Shown here: positions 8,461 to 17,041 of the stretch, piece after piece
Numbering within the stretch: position 1 is the stretch's first letter
How the letters are laid out: each line of letters opens with the position of its first letter
NCBI RefSeq assembly: GCF_900128975.1
Contig: NZ_FQVC01000001.1
Span: forward strand, 124,001-188,000
Direction of reading: 5' to 3'
Source of the DNA: Devosia limi DSM 17137
GTDB taxonomy: Bacteria > Pseudomonadota > Alphaproteobacteria > Rhizobiales > Devosiaceae
DNA: 64,000 nucleotides
Made by a program: the position numbers and the translations under genes
The notes under the pieces: model-generated
Told to the model about the DNA's origin: nothing
Database searches by the model: none
The model's input: the letters and a program-made list of their open reading frames with translations, nothing else

Positions 8461-9732
8461 TCAGGCCTGAGCGAGAGCCTGTTCGATATCGGCAATGATG
8501 TCGTCGATATGCTCGATACCCACCGAGATGCGGACCAGGTCCTCGGACACCCCGGCGCGCGCCAGTTCTTCTGGGTTGAGCTGGCGGTGCGTCGTCGAGG
8601 CCGGGTGGCAGGCCAGCGACTTGGCGTCACCGATATTGACCAGGCGCAGGATCATCTGCAGGCCATCGATGAACTTGCCACCGGCTTCCTTGCCGCCCTT
8701 GATGCCGAAGCTGATAATGCCCGAGGCCTGCCCCTTGGTGATGCGCTTGGCGACGGCATTATACTTGCTGTCCGGCAGGGCCGCGTAATTGACCCAGCCG
8801 ACCTTGGGGTGGCTCTGGAGGAAATGCGCCACCTTGAGCGCGTTTTCGCAGTGCCGCTCCATGCGCAGGCCCAGCGTTTCCAGCCCCATCAGGAACAGGA
8901 AGGCACTGTGCGGCGACAGGGCGGCCCCGGTATTGCGCAGCGGCACAACACGGCAGCGGCCGATATAGGCGGCCGCACCGAGTGCTTCGGTGTAGACGAC
9001 GCCGTGATAGGACGGATCGGGCTCGTTCAGCACCGGGAAGCGCGCCTTGTTGGCGACCCAGTCGAACTTGCCGCTATCGACGATGATGCCACCGATCGAA
9101 TTGCCGTGCCCGCCGATATATTTGGTCAGCGCATGGACGACGATATCGGCGCCGAAATCGATGGGACGGCACAGATAGGGCGTCGCCACGGTGTTGTCGA
9201 CGATCAGCGGCACGCCATGCTTGTGAGCAATCTGGGCCAGCCGTTCGATATCGACGACGTTGCCGGCCGGGTTGCCGATCGACTCGCAGAACACCGCCTT
9301 GGTCTTGTCATCGATCAGGGCCTCGATCCCAGAAAAATCATCCGCCTCGGCCATGCGCACTTCCAGTCCCTGGCGGGGGAAGGTGTGCATGAACAGGTTA
9401 TAGGTGCCGCCATAGAGCTGGCTGATCGAGACGATGTTGTCACCGACACCGGCAATTGCCTGGATCGCATAGGTAATGGCCGACATGCCCGAGGCAACGA
9501 CGAGGCCGGCAATGCCCCCTTCCATTTCGGCAACGCGCTGCTCGAGCACCGCATTGGTCGGGTTCATGATGCGGGAATAGATATTGCCGGGCACCTTGAG
9601 GTCGAACAGGTCAGCGCCATGCTGGGTATTGTCGAAGGTGTAGGAGGTGGTCTGATAGATCGGCACGGCTGCGGCCTTGGTGGTCGGCTCAGCGGTATAT
9701 CCGTGGTGCAGGGCCAGCGTTTCGAGCTTCAT
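8461..9732 (-). CDS. metY: O-acetylhomoserine aminocarboxypropyltransferase
   Basis: A 423-residue PLP enzyme of the Cys/Met metabolism family. It most resembles O-acetylhomoserine sulfhydrylase, which makes homocysteine from O-acetylhomoserine and sulfide in methionine synthesis. The N-terminus MKLETLALHHGY and the block YSRIMNPTN are characteristic; the PLP-binding lysine is K204 in HALTKYIGGHGNSIGG; the C-terminal CHPASTTHRQL motif is present. Length (about 425) matches the MetY class rather than the shorter MetB/MetC proteins. The Shine-Dalgarno AAAGGAA sits just upstream of the ATG. A related family member such as methionine gamma-lyase cannot be entirely excluded. It stands alone as a minus-strand gene. 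Confidence 0.9.
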   Translation of the reverse strand: MKLETLALHHGYTAEPTTKAAAVPIYQTTSYTFDNTQHGADLFDLKVPGNIYSRIMNPTNAVLEQRVAEMEGGIAGLVVASGMSAITYAIQAIAGVGDNIVSISQLYGGTYNLFMHTFPRQGLEVRMAEADDFSGIEALIDDKTKAVFCESIGNPAGNVVDIERLAQIAHKHGVPLIVDNTVATPYLCRPIDFGADIVVHALTKYIGGHGNSIGGIIVDSGKFDWVANKARFPVLNEPDPSYHGVVYTEALGAAAYIGRCRVVPLRNTGAALSPHSAFLFLMGLETLGLRMERHCENALKVAHFLQSHPKVGWVNYAALPDSKYNAVAKRITKGQASGIISFGIKGGKEAGGKFIDGLQMILRLVNIGDAKSLACHPASTTHRQLNPEELARAGVSEDLVRISVGIEHIDDIIADIEQALAQA

Positions 9733-9822
9733 GCTTCATATTCCTTTCACTGGCCTTGATCGAATACAGCGCCACCGGCCAGCCGGCGCCACGGCCACAA
9801 TAGCCGCAAAATGCCGGACCCG

Positions 9823-10206
9823 TCAGCCTGTCGGCAACGTGTCTTCCGGCGGTTGATCGAGAAATTCCAGCAGGATCAGCGCATGGTTATGCGCCGCGTC
9901 ACGCGCCGCATAGAGCAGCGTCACCCTGCCCTTGCCGGCCAGCTGCCGCAAGCGGGCGACAGCATCGGGGTTGGCCTGCAATTCCGCGCGGTAGCGGCGG
10001 CGGACTTCTTCCCAGCGCGCCGGATCATGGGCAAACCACTGGCGCAGTTCAGTGCTGGGCGCGATGTCCTTGAACCACAGATCGACATGGGCTTCGGCCT
10101 TGCTGACGCCGCGCGGCCAGAGCCGGTCGATGAGCACGCGCTGCCCGTCTTCGGGCGAGACCGGCTCATAGATGCGCTTACTGACAATATCCGGCTGCGA
10201 AGCCAT
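9823..10206 (-). CDS. DUF488 family protein
   Basis: A 127-residue protein of the DUF488 (YeaO-like) family with the hallmark blocks KRIYEP, RVLIDRLWPRGVSK and the C-terminal VTLLYAARDAAHNHALILLEFL. Members are small cytoplasmic proteins of unclear biochemical role. The start at 10206 follows a strong GGAGGAG 6 bases upstream; the open frame upstream of it is not coding-like. It is separated from metY by about 90 bases and appears monocistronic. Confidence 0.88.
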   Translation of the reverse strand: MASQPDIVSKRIYEPVSPEDGQRVLIDRLWPRGVSKAEAHVDLWFKDIAPSTELRQWFAHDPARWEEVRRRYRAELQANPDAVARLRQLAGKGRVTLLYAARDAAHNHALILLEFLDQPPEDTLPTG

Positions 10207-10428
10207 CCGGTTCTCCTCCGGTTGCAACAGCTTATGCCAAGCCCAGGGCGCTGACTGCAACATCCGTTTGGAAAGATCGTGCAGGCAAAAGTCAGAGATG
10301 GCCCTGGCCGTCACACCCGACAGGTACCGCAGCACAGTTTGGGACCTGGTGCCAACAGCCGGGATGCACCACCCATCGCAAAGCTGGATTGTCTCGGCTA
10401 AGCTTGCCGCAGTTTGGAGACCAGCCTC

Positions 10429-10812
10429 ATGACCCGACTGACGATCCCCGCCTCAATCGCCCTGATCCTGGCGCTTGGCACTGCCTCTGCCCATGCCGAT
10501 GGCATGGATCCGCTGCCCTTGCCTGGCGAAAGCGCCACCTATACCTGCGAAAGCGGCGCCACAATTGTCGCCCATTACGATGTCAGCGACCCCATGGCCC
10601 CCACGGCCCGTCTGGAATATGCCGGCGCGGTGTTTGACATGTTCAACGTGATATCGGCCTCGGGCGCCCGCTTCTCGACCGAGGCCGGCCTCAAGCCCGA
10701 CCATGGCCTGCAATGGTGGACGCATGGCGACGAGGCGATCATGAGCGAAATGCTGATGGACCATACGGCCGCCAGCCCCACCGTGATCGAGACCTGCACG
10801 CTGGCGTCCTGA
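10429..10812 (+). CDS. MliC-like periplasmic protein (putative lysozyme inhibitor)
   Basis: A 127-residue secreted protein. A signal peptide (MTRLTIPASIALILALGTASAHA) is followed by a short domain with the pattern of the MliC family: YTCESGA near the start, a run ending in SASGARFSTEAGL, then LQWWTHGDEAIM, and a C-terminal cysteine that can pair with the first (TCES and ETCT). MliC proteins bind and block C-type lysozyme in the periplasm. There is no lipobox cysteine directly after the signal peptide, so it is likely soluble. The ATG at 10429 has TGGAG 9 bases upstream. The family call rests on the motif pattern only. Confidence 0.65.
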   Translation: MTRLTIPASIALILALGTASAHADGMDPLPLPGESATYTCESGATIVAHYDVSDPMAPTARLEYAGAVFDMFNVISASGARFSTEAGLKPDHGLQWWTHGDEAIMSEMLMDHTAASPTVIETCTLAS

Positions 10813-10858
10813 GCAAACTTGCCTGGCGCACCACTCGGCGCCGGGGTTCTGCCTGCGA

Positions 10859-11566
10859 TCAGTGCAGCAACTCGTCGATCTCCTCGACTATGACTTCGCC
10901 GACCACGAACACCAGGACGAAGGCCAGCCAGATACAGGTGGCCAGTACGGCCAGGCCAAACACTCCCACAATCGCGCCCGCAATGGCGGCCACGCCATCG
11001 CGGTTGAGCACCGCGACACAGACGATCGCCATGCCGATAGACGGCAGGGTATTGGTGAAGGGAATGGGCACCAGCATGCCTGCCCCCATGACGATGCCGA
11101 AAAAGCCGATGATCGGCGTTGCTGCGGCGCCCGTCAGGAAGGCCAGTCGCGGCGTCGAAAACTTGGCGACGATCTTGGTAAAGCGCTGCATCATCCCCAG
11201 CACCTTGAGCAGCAGCTTGAGCGGCAACTGGCGATTACCGAAGAAGTCCCAGAGACGCATCTGCACCCCGCTCACCATCATGATCGAGAAGGCGATGATC
11301 GCCAGTCCGATGACGACGCTGTAGCCCGGCGGTCCCGGCAACAGGTTGAGCAGCGAAAAGATCAGGATCGCCAGGGCGTGCGAGCCCGGGCCGATCAGCT
11401 CGATCAGGCTGTTACAGGTGAGCTTGGCATCCGGGGTTTCCGACAGGATGCGCAGCCGCTCGACCACATCGGCGACCACGCGCTCGATTGGCTCCAGATT
11501 GTCGTCCGCCGGACCCGGTGTCGGCTGGGCCGCGCCTGGGGGCGCGCCACTGCTGGCGTCGTTCAT
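10859..11566 (-). CDS. ExoD family membrane protein
   Basis: A 235-residue membrane protein of the exopolysaccharide-synthesis ExoD family. After a hydrophilic N-terminus it has the typical core LIELIGPGSHALAILIFSLLNLLPGPPGYS followed by LIIAFSIMMVSG-like hydrophobic segments and RLWDFFG, with four or more membrane spans. In Sinorhizobium ExoD loss impairs exopolysaccharide production and alkaline tolerance, but the molecular function is unknown. It starts 13 bases downstream of the AraC-type regulator gene on the same strand and could be co-transcribed with it. Confidence 0.85.
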   Translation of the reverse strand: MNDASSGAPPGAAQPTPGPADDNLEPIERVVADVVERLRILSETPDAKLTCNSLIELIGPGSHALAILIFSLLNLLPGPPGYSVVIGLAIIAFSIMMVSGVQMRLWDFFGNRQLPLKLLLKVLGMMQRFTKIVAKFSTPRLAFLTGAAATPIIGFFGIVMGAGMLVPIPFTNTLPSIGMAIVCVAVLNRDGVAAIAGAIVGVFGLAVLATCIWLAFVLVFVVGEVIVEEIDELLH

Positions 11567-11579
11567 GGACTGGTTTCTT

Positions 11580-12695
11580 TCATTTCACCCAATGGGTCGC
11601 CGCAACGGGCGCAGTCGCCGCATTGGGGAGCGGAATTTTGGTCAGGGACACTTCGGGACGAGCCATCGCCCCGGTCGGCTCCGGGCTCTGCAGACGCTCC
11701 ATCAGACTGCCAAACAGGCCGCCGCGCGGGGTGGCAAATGGCACCATTTCCGCCCTGGGACGTGGCATTGCGTCGTTGCGGGCGTCACGCGGCCGGTAGC
11801 CGAATTCGCGTTTGAAGGCGCGGCTGAACTCGGCCGCATCCACAAAACCCCGTTCAGCGGCGATATCGGCGATGCGGCGATCGTCATTGGCATCGCAGAG
11901 CGCTACATGCGCATCCAGCAGGCGCCGACACCGAATATAGCGCACCACGCCACCCAGCGGCTCGAACAGCCGGTACAGCCGCGAGCGCGAAACGCCGAGC
12001 TGGCGGCACAACTCATCGGCCCCCAGCGCTGGCGACAGCAGATTCTCCTGGATCAACTGCTTGGCCCGTTCCAGCAAGGTTGCCTCAATGGGGCGCTGAG
12101 CCTCCATCAGGCGGTCGGGATCGGCCGTGATGCAGGCCAGCACCATAGCCCTGGTCGCCGCCAGCAGGCTGGGCAGTTCCGCCTCGGTCAGCATCGGCAG
12201 GCGGCGGTCGAGATCGAGCATGTAGTCGGCCAGCAATTGGCCAAGGCCGCTGGTCAGCTGCGTATTGATCACCGCGTCCAGCGTTGCCGCCGCATCGCGA
12301 CAGAAGTCGCGCGGCAGGAACAGGATCAACGCATCGAGATTGGCAGTTGAGCCCTGAAAAGTGTCGCGGAGCGAGCCGACACTCAATCGGCGCGCCGCGC
12401 TGGTACTGCGCCAGGCCCGCCCCCCGGGGCGCAAGGTGCTGTTACCGCTGCGGGCAAAGGTCAGAAACCAGTGGTCAATGGGATTGGCCCGCAAGTGATG
12501 GGCGGTCCTTGCATAGGCGATTGCAGGACTGCGGCCATGCATGAAGGCGACGCTGCCGAGGTCCCAGATTTCGAGATCGGCGATAAAGCCGGGCGGGGAC
12601 GCCGTCGCTGGAAGAATATCGACATAGGGCGCGGCCAGGTCGCGCCACGCCGCGAACTGACAGAGTTCTGGCAAGTGCCTTGTACTAAGGCTCAT
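11580..12695 (-). CDS. AraC family transcriptional regulator
   Basis: A DNA-binding regulator of about 371 residues. The C-terminal part holds the two helix-turn-helix units of AraC/XylS proteins: LGADELCRQLGVSRSRLYRLFEP and then RIADIAAERGFVDAAEFSRAFKREFGYRPRD, the second ending in the family's consensus. The N-terminal 200 residues look like the ligand-sensing half seen in AraC proteins with an AraC-binding-like domain (QFAAWRDLAAPYVDI). An unusual feature is a tail of about 55 residues after the second HTH, rich in Pro and Ala. The start is uncertain because no good Shine-Dalgarno was found; I prefer MSLSTRHLPEL at 12695. Its target may be the downstream exoD gene. Confidence 0.8.
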   Translation of the reverse strand: MSLSTRHLPELCQFAAWRDLAAPYVDILPATASPPGFIADLEIWDLGSVAFMHGRSPAIAYARTAHHLRANPIDHWFLTFARSGNSTLRPGGRAWRSTSAARRLSVGSLRDTFQGSTANLDALILFLPRDFCRDAAATLDAVINTQLTSGLGQLLADYMLDLDRRLPMLTEAELPSLLAATRAMVLACITADPDRLMEAQRPIEATLLERAKQLIQENLLSPALGADELCRQLGVSRSRLYRLFEPLGGVVRYIRCRRLLDAHVALCDANDDRRIADIAAERGFVDAAEFSRAFKREFGYRPRDARNDAMPRPRAEMVPFATPRGGLFGSLMERLQSPEPTGAMARPEVSLTKIPLPNAATAPVAATHWVK

Positions 12696-13070
12696 ACTAG
12701 CGATTTGCGGCGACCCGCCCGGCGCTCTGGCCAGCGGCTCCGTCAACAGTCTGTGCAAGGTCCGACGCTCCCACGCACTGCAGTGTTTGTTCCGTTTTCG
12801 CCGCATAATTGCGACGCTCAGGCCATGTCTGCTCCGGATCGCTCTAGATAAGAAGACGAGATCGCCCTCAATTCGGGGCTATAGAGAGCTAAGCACCAAG
12901 TGACGCCAACGTCGAGATGCAAGAAAACCTCTATGTTAATTGCTCATGAACTATCGACATCGATTGCGCAGCCGCCAATTGGTCTCGCTGTGCACTGAAA
13001 ATAGCTGATCGAGATGGTTTCGCCCGCAGCGGCACAGCCCAATTGCTGCCCGCTCCGCCGCTGCTCTGGC
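12696..13070. other. Intergenic stretch upstream of the AraC gene
   Basis: About 375 bases without a supported gene between the AraC-type regulator and the SH3-domain gene. It has a lower GC content near 12850-12990 and no clear repeat or RNA structure. The AraC gene promoter should be here; I see nothing else. Confidence 0.5.
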
Positions 13071-13376
13071 CTAGCGCAGGATCAGGCGCTTGAGGAACTG
13101 CTGGGCAACCCAGCCGGATGGGCCGTCCTGATCGACAAGACAGAAATCGCTGTTGCAGCGGACGATCTGCACCTGTGCCCCGCGCGGCAGCACGTCGACG
13201 ACCGGAAACCTCATGCCGGCTCCCTTGCGGACATTGACGATGTCGGTGGTTACGGCAAGGTTGGCATTGCCGCCGGCCATCGCGCGGTCCTGCTGCATCT
13301 GCGCAAAGGCGGGGCCAGACAGGCTGGCCAGGGCGAGAGCCACCATCGTGGCCCGGTATGCGAAGCGTTTCGACAT
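13071..13376 (-). CDS. Secreted bacterial SH3 domain protein
   Basis: A 101-residue periplasmic or secreted protein. A signal peptide ending FAQ near residue 26 is followed by a single bacterial SH3 (SH3b) domain: VNVRKGAGMRFPVVDVLPRGAQVQIVRCNSDFCLVDQDGPSGWVAQQFL, with the conserved Val-Arg-x-Gly-Pro-like strand, a cysteine pair (RCNSDFC) and the GWV motif. Such small SH3b proteins are frequent in Rhizobiales and are thought to interact with the cell wall. GGGAG lies 7 bases upstream of the ATG. It follows the SHOCT-domain gene on the same strand after a 60-base gap. Confidence 0.85.
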   Translation of the reverse strand: MSKRFAYRATMVALALASLSGPAFAQMQQDRAMAGGNANLAVTTDIVNVRKGAGMRFPVVDVLPRGAQVQIVRCNSDFCLVDQDGPSGWVAQQFLKRLILR

Positions 13377-13437
13377 GAAAATCTCCCTCATAATCAGACT
13401 GCGGGCGCGCTGGTTATCCGCACGCCCGCAGGTTCGG

Positions 13438-13818
13438 TTAGGCGAGTGCCTTGGACTTGAGCTTGGCGAACTCGTCCTGGCTGATGGTGCCCGCATCAAG
13501 CAGCGCCTTGGCGCTGGCAATCTGCTCGGCCGGCGAACCACCGGCGACATTGCGGATATAGGCATCGGCCTCGGAGCGCATGGCCTGAGCCTGCTCGACC
13601 TGGCGCTGGTGCATTCCACCACCACGGACGATGAGGTAGATCAGCGCCGTCAACATGGGCAGCACGAGTAGGGCGATAACCCAGATAGCCTTGGCGAAGC
13701 CGCCGATCGAGCGATCACGGAACAGATCGGCGATGATCTGGAACAGCACCATGAGGTAGGCAAGCAGGAAGAACGACCAGACGATCAGCCACAAGAATTC
13801 CCAGAAATTCGAACTCAT
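13438..13818 (-). CDS. Two-TM SHOCT domain protein (PLDc_N-like)
   Basis: A 126-residue membrane protein. Residues 7-33 and 42-66 are hydrophobic segments with the pattern of the phospholipase D N-terminal/SHOCT small membrane proteins (LFRDRSIGGFAKAIWVIALLVLPMLTALIYLI). Residues 96-126 form a SHOCT motif (ASAKALLDAGTISQDEFAKLKSKAL), a short oligomerisation-type helix. Function is unknown; such proteins are often stress-related. GGGAG lies 8 bases upstream of the ATG. It precedes the SH3b gene and may form an operon with it. Confidence 0.85.
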   Translation of the reverse strand: MSSNFWEFLWLIVWSFFLLAYLMVLFQIIADLFRDRSIGGFAKAIWVIALLVLPMLTALIYLIVRGGGMHQRQVEQAQAMRSEADAYIRNVAGGSPAEQIASAKALLDAGTISQDEFAKLKSKALA

Positions 13819-14217
13819 CAGAAGACTCCCAAATTGACGCTGCCGCTCGCGGCCCAGCCCATCAAAAATTACTCTCTTGCCGTCCTGCGCCAACTTCGGC
13901 TGATCGCTTACCGACGCCGGACGACTTTGCACGCCTCGCGACAGGCGCGGCCGAAACTAACTCGTTCAGCAGATGAGAGTATAGCGCGTTCCGATTTTGC
14001 GACGATTGACCAAGCATCCCAATAACACGCAGATCATCCCAATCTTGCCCTGGGCGGAATAGTTGCGCGTCGGGTTCCGCCTCGTCGCAGTTGGGACACA
14101 ATGCATAAAAGCGGGACGCGTAACCATTTGCCGGGCTGCGCGAAGGGTCTACCCCTATTGGATGCCAAACTATTGGCAATGCAGATGGATTGCCGTCTGT
14201 CTTGCGGGGGATCGTTC
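13819..14217. other. Divergent intergenic region upstream of arcD
   Basis: About 400 bases between the SHOCT gene and arcD with no convincing gene; a minus-strand frame of about 105 codons lacks family features. The only structured element I see is the inverted repeat at 14163-14178 close to the arcD start. Confidence 0.5.
14163..14178. promoter_or_regulatory. Candidate operator upstream of arcD
   Basis: A perfect inverted repeat, TGCCAA-ACTA-TTGGCA, lies 40 bases before the arcD start codon. Its size fits a dimeric regulator site. It is not an FNR/ANR box (TTGAT-N4-ATCAA), the usual control of arc genes. The regulator is unknown. Confidence 0.35.
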
Positions 14218-15651
14218 ATGGCCACGCCTACAACACAGAAACTGTCGCTGTTTGCCCTGACCGCCATGGTGGTGGGCTCCATGGTTGGAGCGGGCATTTT
14301 CAACCTTCCGAGCCGCTTTGGAACGGCAACCGGCCCGTTCGGCGCGATCATCGCCTGGCTTATCGCCGGCACCGGCATGTATATGCTGGCCCGCGTGTTC
14401 CAGTCGCTCGCGGAGCGGCGCCCCGACATCGACTCCGGTGTCTTCGCCTATGCCAAGGCGGGCTTCGGCGACTATATGGGGTTCCTGTCGGCTTTCGGGT
14501 ACTGGCTCGGCTCCTGCCTCGGCAACGTCTTCTACTGGGTGCTGATCGGCTCGACGCTGGGGCGCTTCTTCCCCGAAGTGTTCGGTGACGGCAGCACCAT
14601 CGTCGCCATCGTGGTCTCCCTGCTCGGCATCTGGACTTTCCATTTCCTGATCCTGCGCGGCGTCGAGCAGGCCACTTTCATCAACATGGTCGTGACCATC
14701 GCCAAGATCGTGCCGCTGGTGGTGGCGATCCTGCTGATGGTCTTCGCCTTCAATTTCCAGCAGTTCTCCGAGAACTTCTTCGGCGGACTCGACATGCCCG
14801 AGAAGAGTCTGATCGCCCAGATCCGCGATACGATGCTGATCACGGTCTTCGTCTTCCTCGGCATAGAAGGCGCCAGCGTCTATTCACGCTTCGCCAAGGA
14901 GCGCGCTGATGTCGGCAGGGCAACCATCCTCGGCTTCGTCGCCGTAACCGGCCTGATGGTGGCGGTGACCCTGCTGCCCTATGCCAATATGGCCCGCGCC
15001 GACATTGCCGCCATGCAGCAGCCATCGCTGGCGGGCGCGCTGGAGGCGGTGGTCGGCCCGTGGGGCGCGGTGTTCATCTCCATCGGCGTGCTGGTCTCGG
15101 TGCTGGGCGCCTATCTCGCCTGGTCGCTGATCTGCGCCGAAGTGCTGTATGCTGCCGCCAAGTCTTCGGACATGCCCAAGCTCTTTGCGACCCAGAACGG
15201 CAATCGCGTTCCAGCCAATGCGCTCTGGGCCACCAACATCGTTGTCTCGCTGTTCATCATCTCGACCTACTGGTCGGCCGACGCCTTCAACTTCATGCTC
15301 GACATGACCAGCGTCACCTCTTTGCTGCCTTACCTGCTGGTTGCTGGTTACGGCGTGCTGCTGGCCCGCAGCGGCAATGGTTATGAAGACGTGCCCCAGG
15401 CGCGCGTCCGCGACATGATCTTCGCCTCGATCGCCGTCATCTACACCCTGTTCATGTTCATCGCCGCCGGCCTGCAATTCGTGCTGATGGTCATGGTGCT
15501 CTTTGTCCCCGGAACCCTGCTTTATGTCTGGGCGCGGCGCGAGCAGGGCAAACTGCTGTTTACCCCGGTGGAATGGATCATCTTCGGCATCACCGTCGCC
15601 GGGTGCGTTGCCGGTCTTGCTGGTCTGCTCACCGGCTACTTCCAGATCTAG
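14218..15651 (+). CDS. arcD: APC family arginine antiporter (ArcD-type)
   Basis: A 477-residue amino acid antiporter of the APC superfamily, basic amino acid/polyamine antiporter branch. It has about 12 hydrophobic segments, the TM1 signature [18 protein letters not shown], and the conserved [24 protein letters not shown] region on TM6 and its following loop. Arginine:ornithine antiport is the known role of ArcD in the arginine deiminase pathway; here no arcB or arcC follows, so arginine:citrulline exchange would be more logical. GGGGGA lies just upstream of the ATG at 14218, and the homology begins there, so the open frame further upstream is discarded. It is first in an operon with arcA, 11 bases apart. 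Confidence 0.85.
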   Translation: MATPTTQKLSLFALTAMVVGSMVGAGIFNLPSRFGTATGPFGAIIAWLIAGTGMYMLARVFQSLAERRPDIDSGVFAYAKAGFGDYMGFLSAFGYWLGSCLGNVFYWVLIGSTLGRFFPEVFGDGSTIVAIVVSLLGIWTFHFLILRGVEQATFINMVVTIAKIVPLVVAILLMVFAFNFQQFSENFFGGLDMPEKSLIAQIRDTMLITVFVFLGIEGASVYSRFAKERADVGRATILGFVAVTGLMVAVTLLPYANMARADIAAMQQPSLAGALEAVVGPWGAVFISIGVLVSVLGAYLAWSLICAEVLYAAAKSSDMPKLFATQNGNRVPANALWATNIVVSLFIISTYWSADAFNFMLDMTSVTSLLPYLLVAGYGVLLARSGNGYEDVPQARVRDMIFASIAVIYTLFMFIAAGLQFVLMVMVLFVPGTLLYVWARREQGKLLFTPVEWIIFGITVAGCVAGLAGLLTGYFQI

Positions 15652-15662
15652 GAGAAAATACC

Positions 15663-16910
15663 ATGGTAGACGCAACAACTCCCTTTGGCGTGCATTCCGA
15701 AGTCGGCCAATTGCGCAAGGTGCTGGTCTGCGCCCCCGGCCGGGCCCACCAGCGGCTGACACCATCCAATTGCGATGACTTGCTGTTCGATGACGTGATG
15801 TGGGTCGAAAACGCCAAGCGCGACCATTTCGACTTCATGACCAAGATGCGCGACCGCGGCATCGAAGTCCTCGAGATGCACAATCTGCTGGCCGAAACGG
15901 TGGCCATTCCGGACGCCAAGGCCTGGATTCTCGACAATCAGGTGGTGCCCGATCAGGTCGGCCTTGGCCTCGTCAATGAAGTGCGCTCGTATCTCGAGGG
16001 CCTGTCGCATCGCGAACTGGCCGAGACGCTGATCGGCGGCCTCTCCACTCATGAGTTTCCCGACACCCATGGCGGGGAAATGATGCAGCTGGTGCGCGAC
16101 GCCGCCGGCGTCAACGAGTACCTGCTGCCGCCGCTGCCCAATACACTCTACACGCGCGATACCACCTGCTGGATCTATGGCGGCGTGACGCTCAACCCGC
16201 TGTACTGGCCGGCCCGTCACGAGGAAACCATCCTCACCACCGCCATCTACAAGTTCCATCCGGACTTCGCCGGCAAGGTCAATGTCTGGTACGGCGATCC
16301 CCTCAAGGACCATGGCCTCGCCACCCTTGAAGGCGGCGACGTCATGCCGATCGGCAAGGGCAATGTGCTGATCGGCATGAGCGAGCGCACCTCGCGCCAG
16401 GCCATCAGCCAGCTGGCGGCCGAACTGTTCGCCAGGGGCGCGGCCGAACGCGTCATCGTGGCGGCCATGCCCAAGCTGCGTGCCGCAATGCACCTCGATA
16501 CGGTCTTTACCTTCGCGGATCGCGACGTCGTGCTGCTCTACCCCGATATCGTCAACTCGATCCAGGCGTTCTCCTACCGCCCCGATGGCAATGGCGGGCT
16601 CGAACTGCACAAGGACAAGGGCTCGTTCGTCGACGTGGTGGGCCAATCGCTCGGCTACAAGAAACTGCGCGTGGTCGAGACGGGCGGCAACGCCTATATG
16701 CGCGAGCGCACCCAGTGGGATAGCGGCGCCAACCTGGTCTGCGCGGCGCCCGGCGTGGTCTATGCCTATGACCGCAACACCTACACCAACACCCTGCTGC
16801 GCAAGGAAGGCGTCGAGGTCATCACCATTACCGGTGCCGAGCTTGGCCGCGGTCGTGGCGGCGGCCACTGCATGACCTGCCCGATCATTCGCGACGCCGT
16901 CGACTTCTAG
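15663..16910 (+). CDS. arcA: Arginine deiminase
   Basis: A 415-residue cytoplasmic enzyme that hydrolyses L-arginine to citrulline and ammonia. The sequence has the expected motifs: an N-terminal [38 protein letters not shown] in the middle (with the substrate-binding Asp), [36 protein letters not shown] (catalytic His and Asp) and the C-terminal catalytic C403 in [15 protein letters not shown] 7 bases before the ATG sets the start. It follows arcD directly and precedes nhaC after 131 bases. A release of ammonia could serve acid tolerance or nitrogen supply. Confidence 0.95.
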   Translation: MVDATTPFGVHSEVGQLRKVLVCAPGRAHQRLTPSNCDDLLFDDVMWVENAKRDHFDFMTKMRDRGIEVLEMHNLLAETVAIPDAKAWILDNQVVPDQVGLGLVNEVRSYLEGLSHRELAETLIGGLSTHEFPDTHGGEMMQLVRDAAGVNEYLLPPLPNTLYTRDTTCWIYGGVTLNPLYWPARHEETILTTAIYKFHPDFAGKVNVWYGDPLKDHGLATLEGGDVMPIGKGNVLIGMSERTSRQAISQLAAELFARGAAERVIVAAMPKLRAAMHLDTVFTFADRDVVLLYPDIVNSIQAFSYRPDGNGGLELHKDKGSFVDVVGQSLGYKKLRVVETGGNAYMRERTQWDSGANLVCAAPGVVYAYDRNTYTNTLLRKEGVEVITITGAELGRGRGGGHCMTCPIIRDAVDF

Positions 16911-16921
16911 AGTATCGTTGC

Positions 16922-16944
16922 GGGCGGTGGCCTGGCCACCGCCC
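16922..16944. terminator. Strong hairpin after arcA
   Basis: GGGCGGTGGCC is followed by one base and its exact complement GGCCACCGCCC, starting 12 bases after the arcA stop. No T-run follows, so it may be an mRNA-stabilising hairpin or a weak terminator rather than a full stop before nhaC. Confidence 0.5.
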
Positions 16945-17041
16945 CTGCCCTGTCTGCCCCACGGTTCGGTTCAACGATGGCGTGGCTTTAGCGCAGGCAC
17001 ATCACCGCCTCGCGCGCCCGCCGAAACGCAAAGGCGCGATC

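Noticed and set aside
9733..9822. SAM-type riboswitch before metY
   Set aside because: The leader has a GC-rich hairpin but I cannot match the core of any known SAM riboswitch class, and it is short.
13862..14179. Minus-strand frame of about 105 codons upstream of arcD
   Set aside because: No Shine-Dalgarno, no recognisable motif, and it lies in the divergent control region; treated as non-coding.
14040..14217. FNR/ANR box upstream of arcD
   Set aside because: No TTGAT-N4-ATCAA sequence was found; only the unrelated TGCCAA/TTGGCA palindrome is present.
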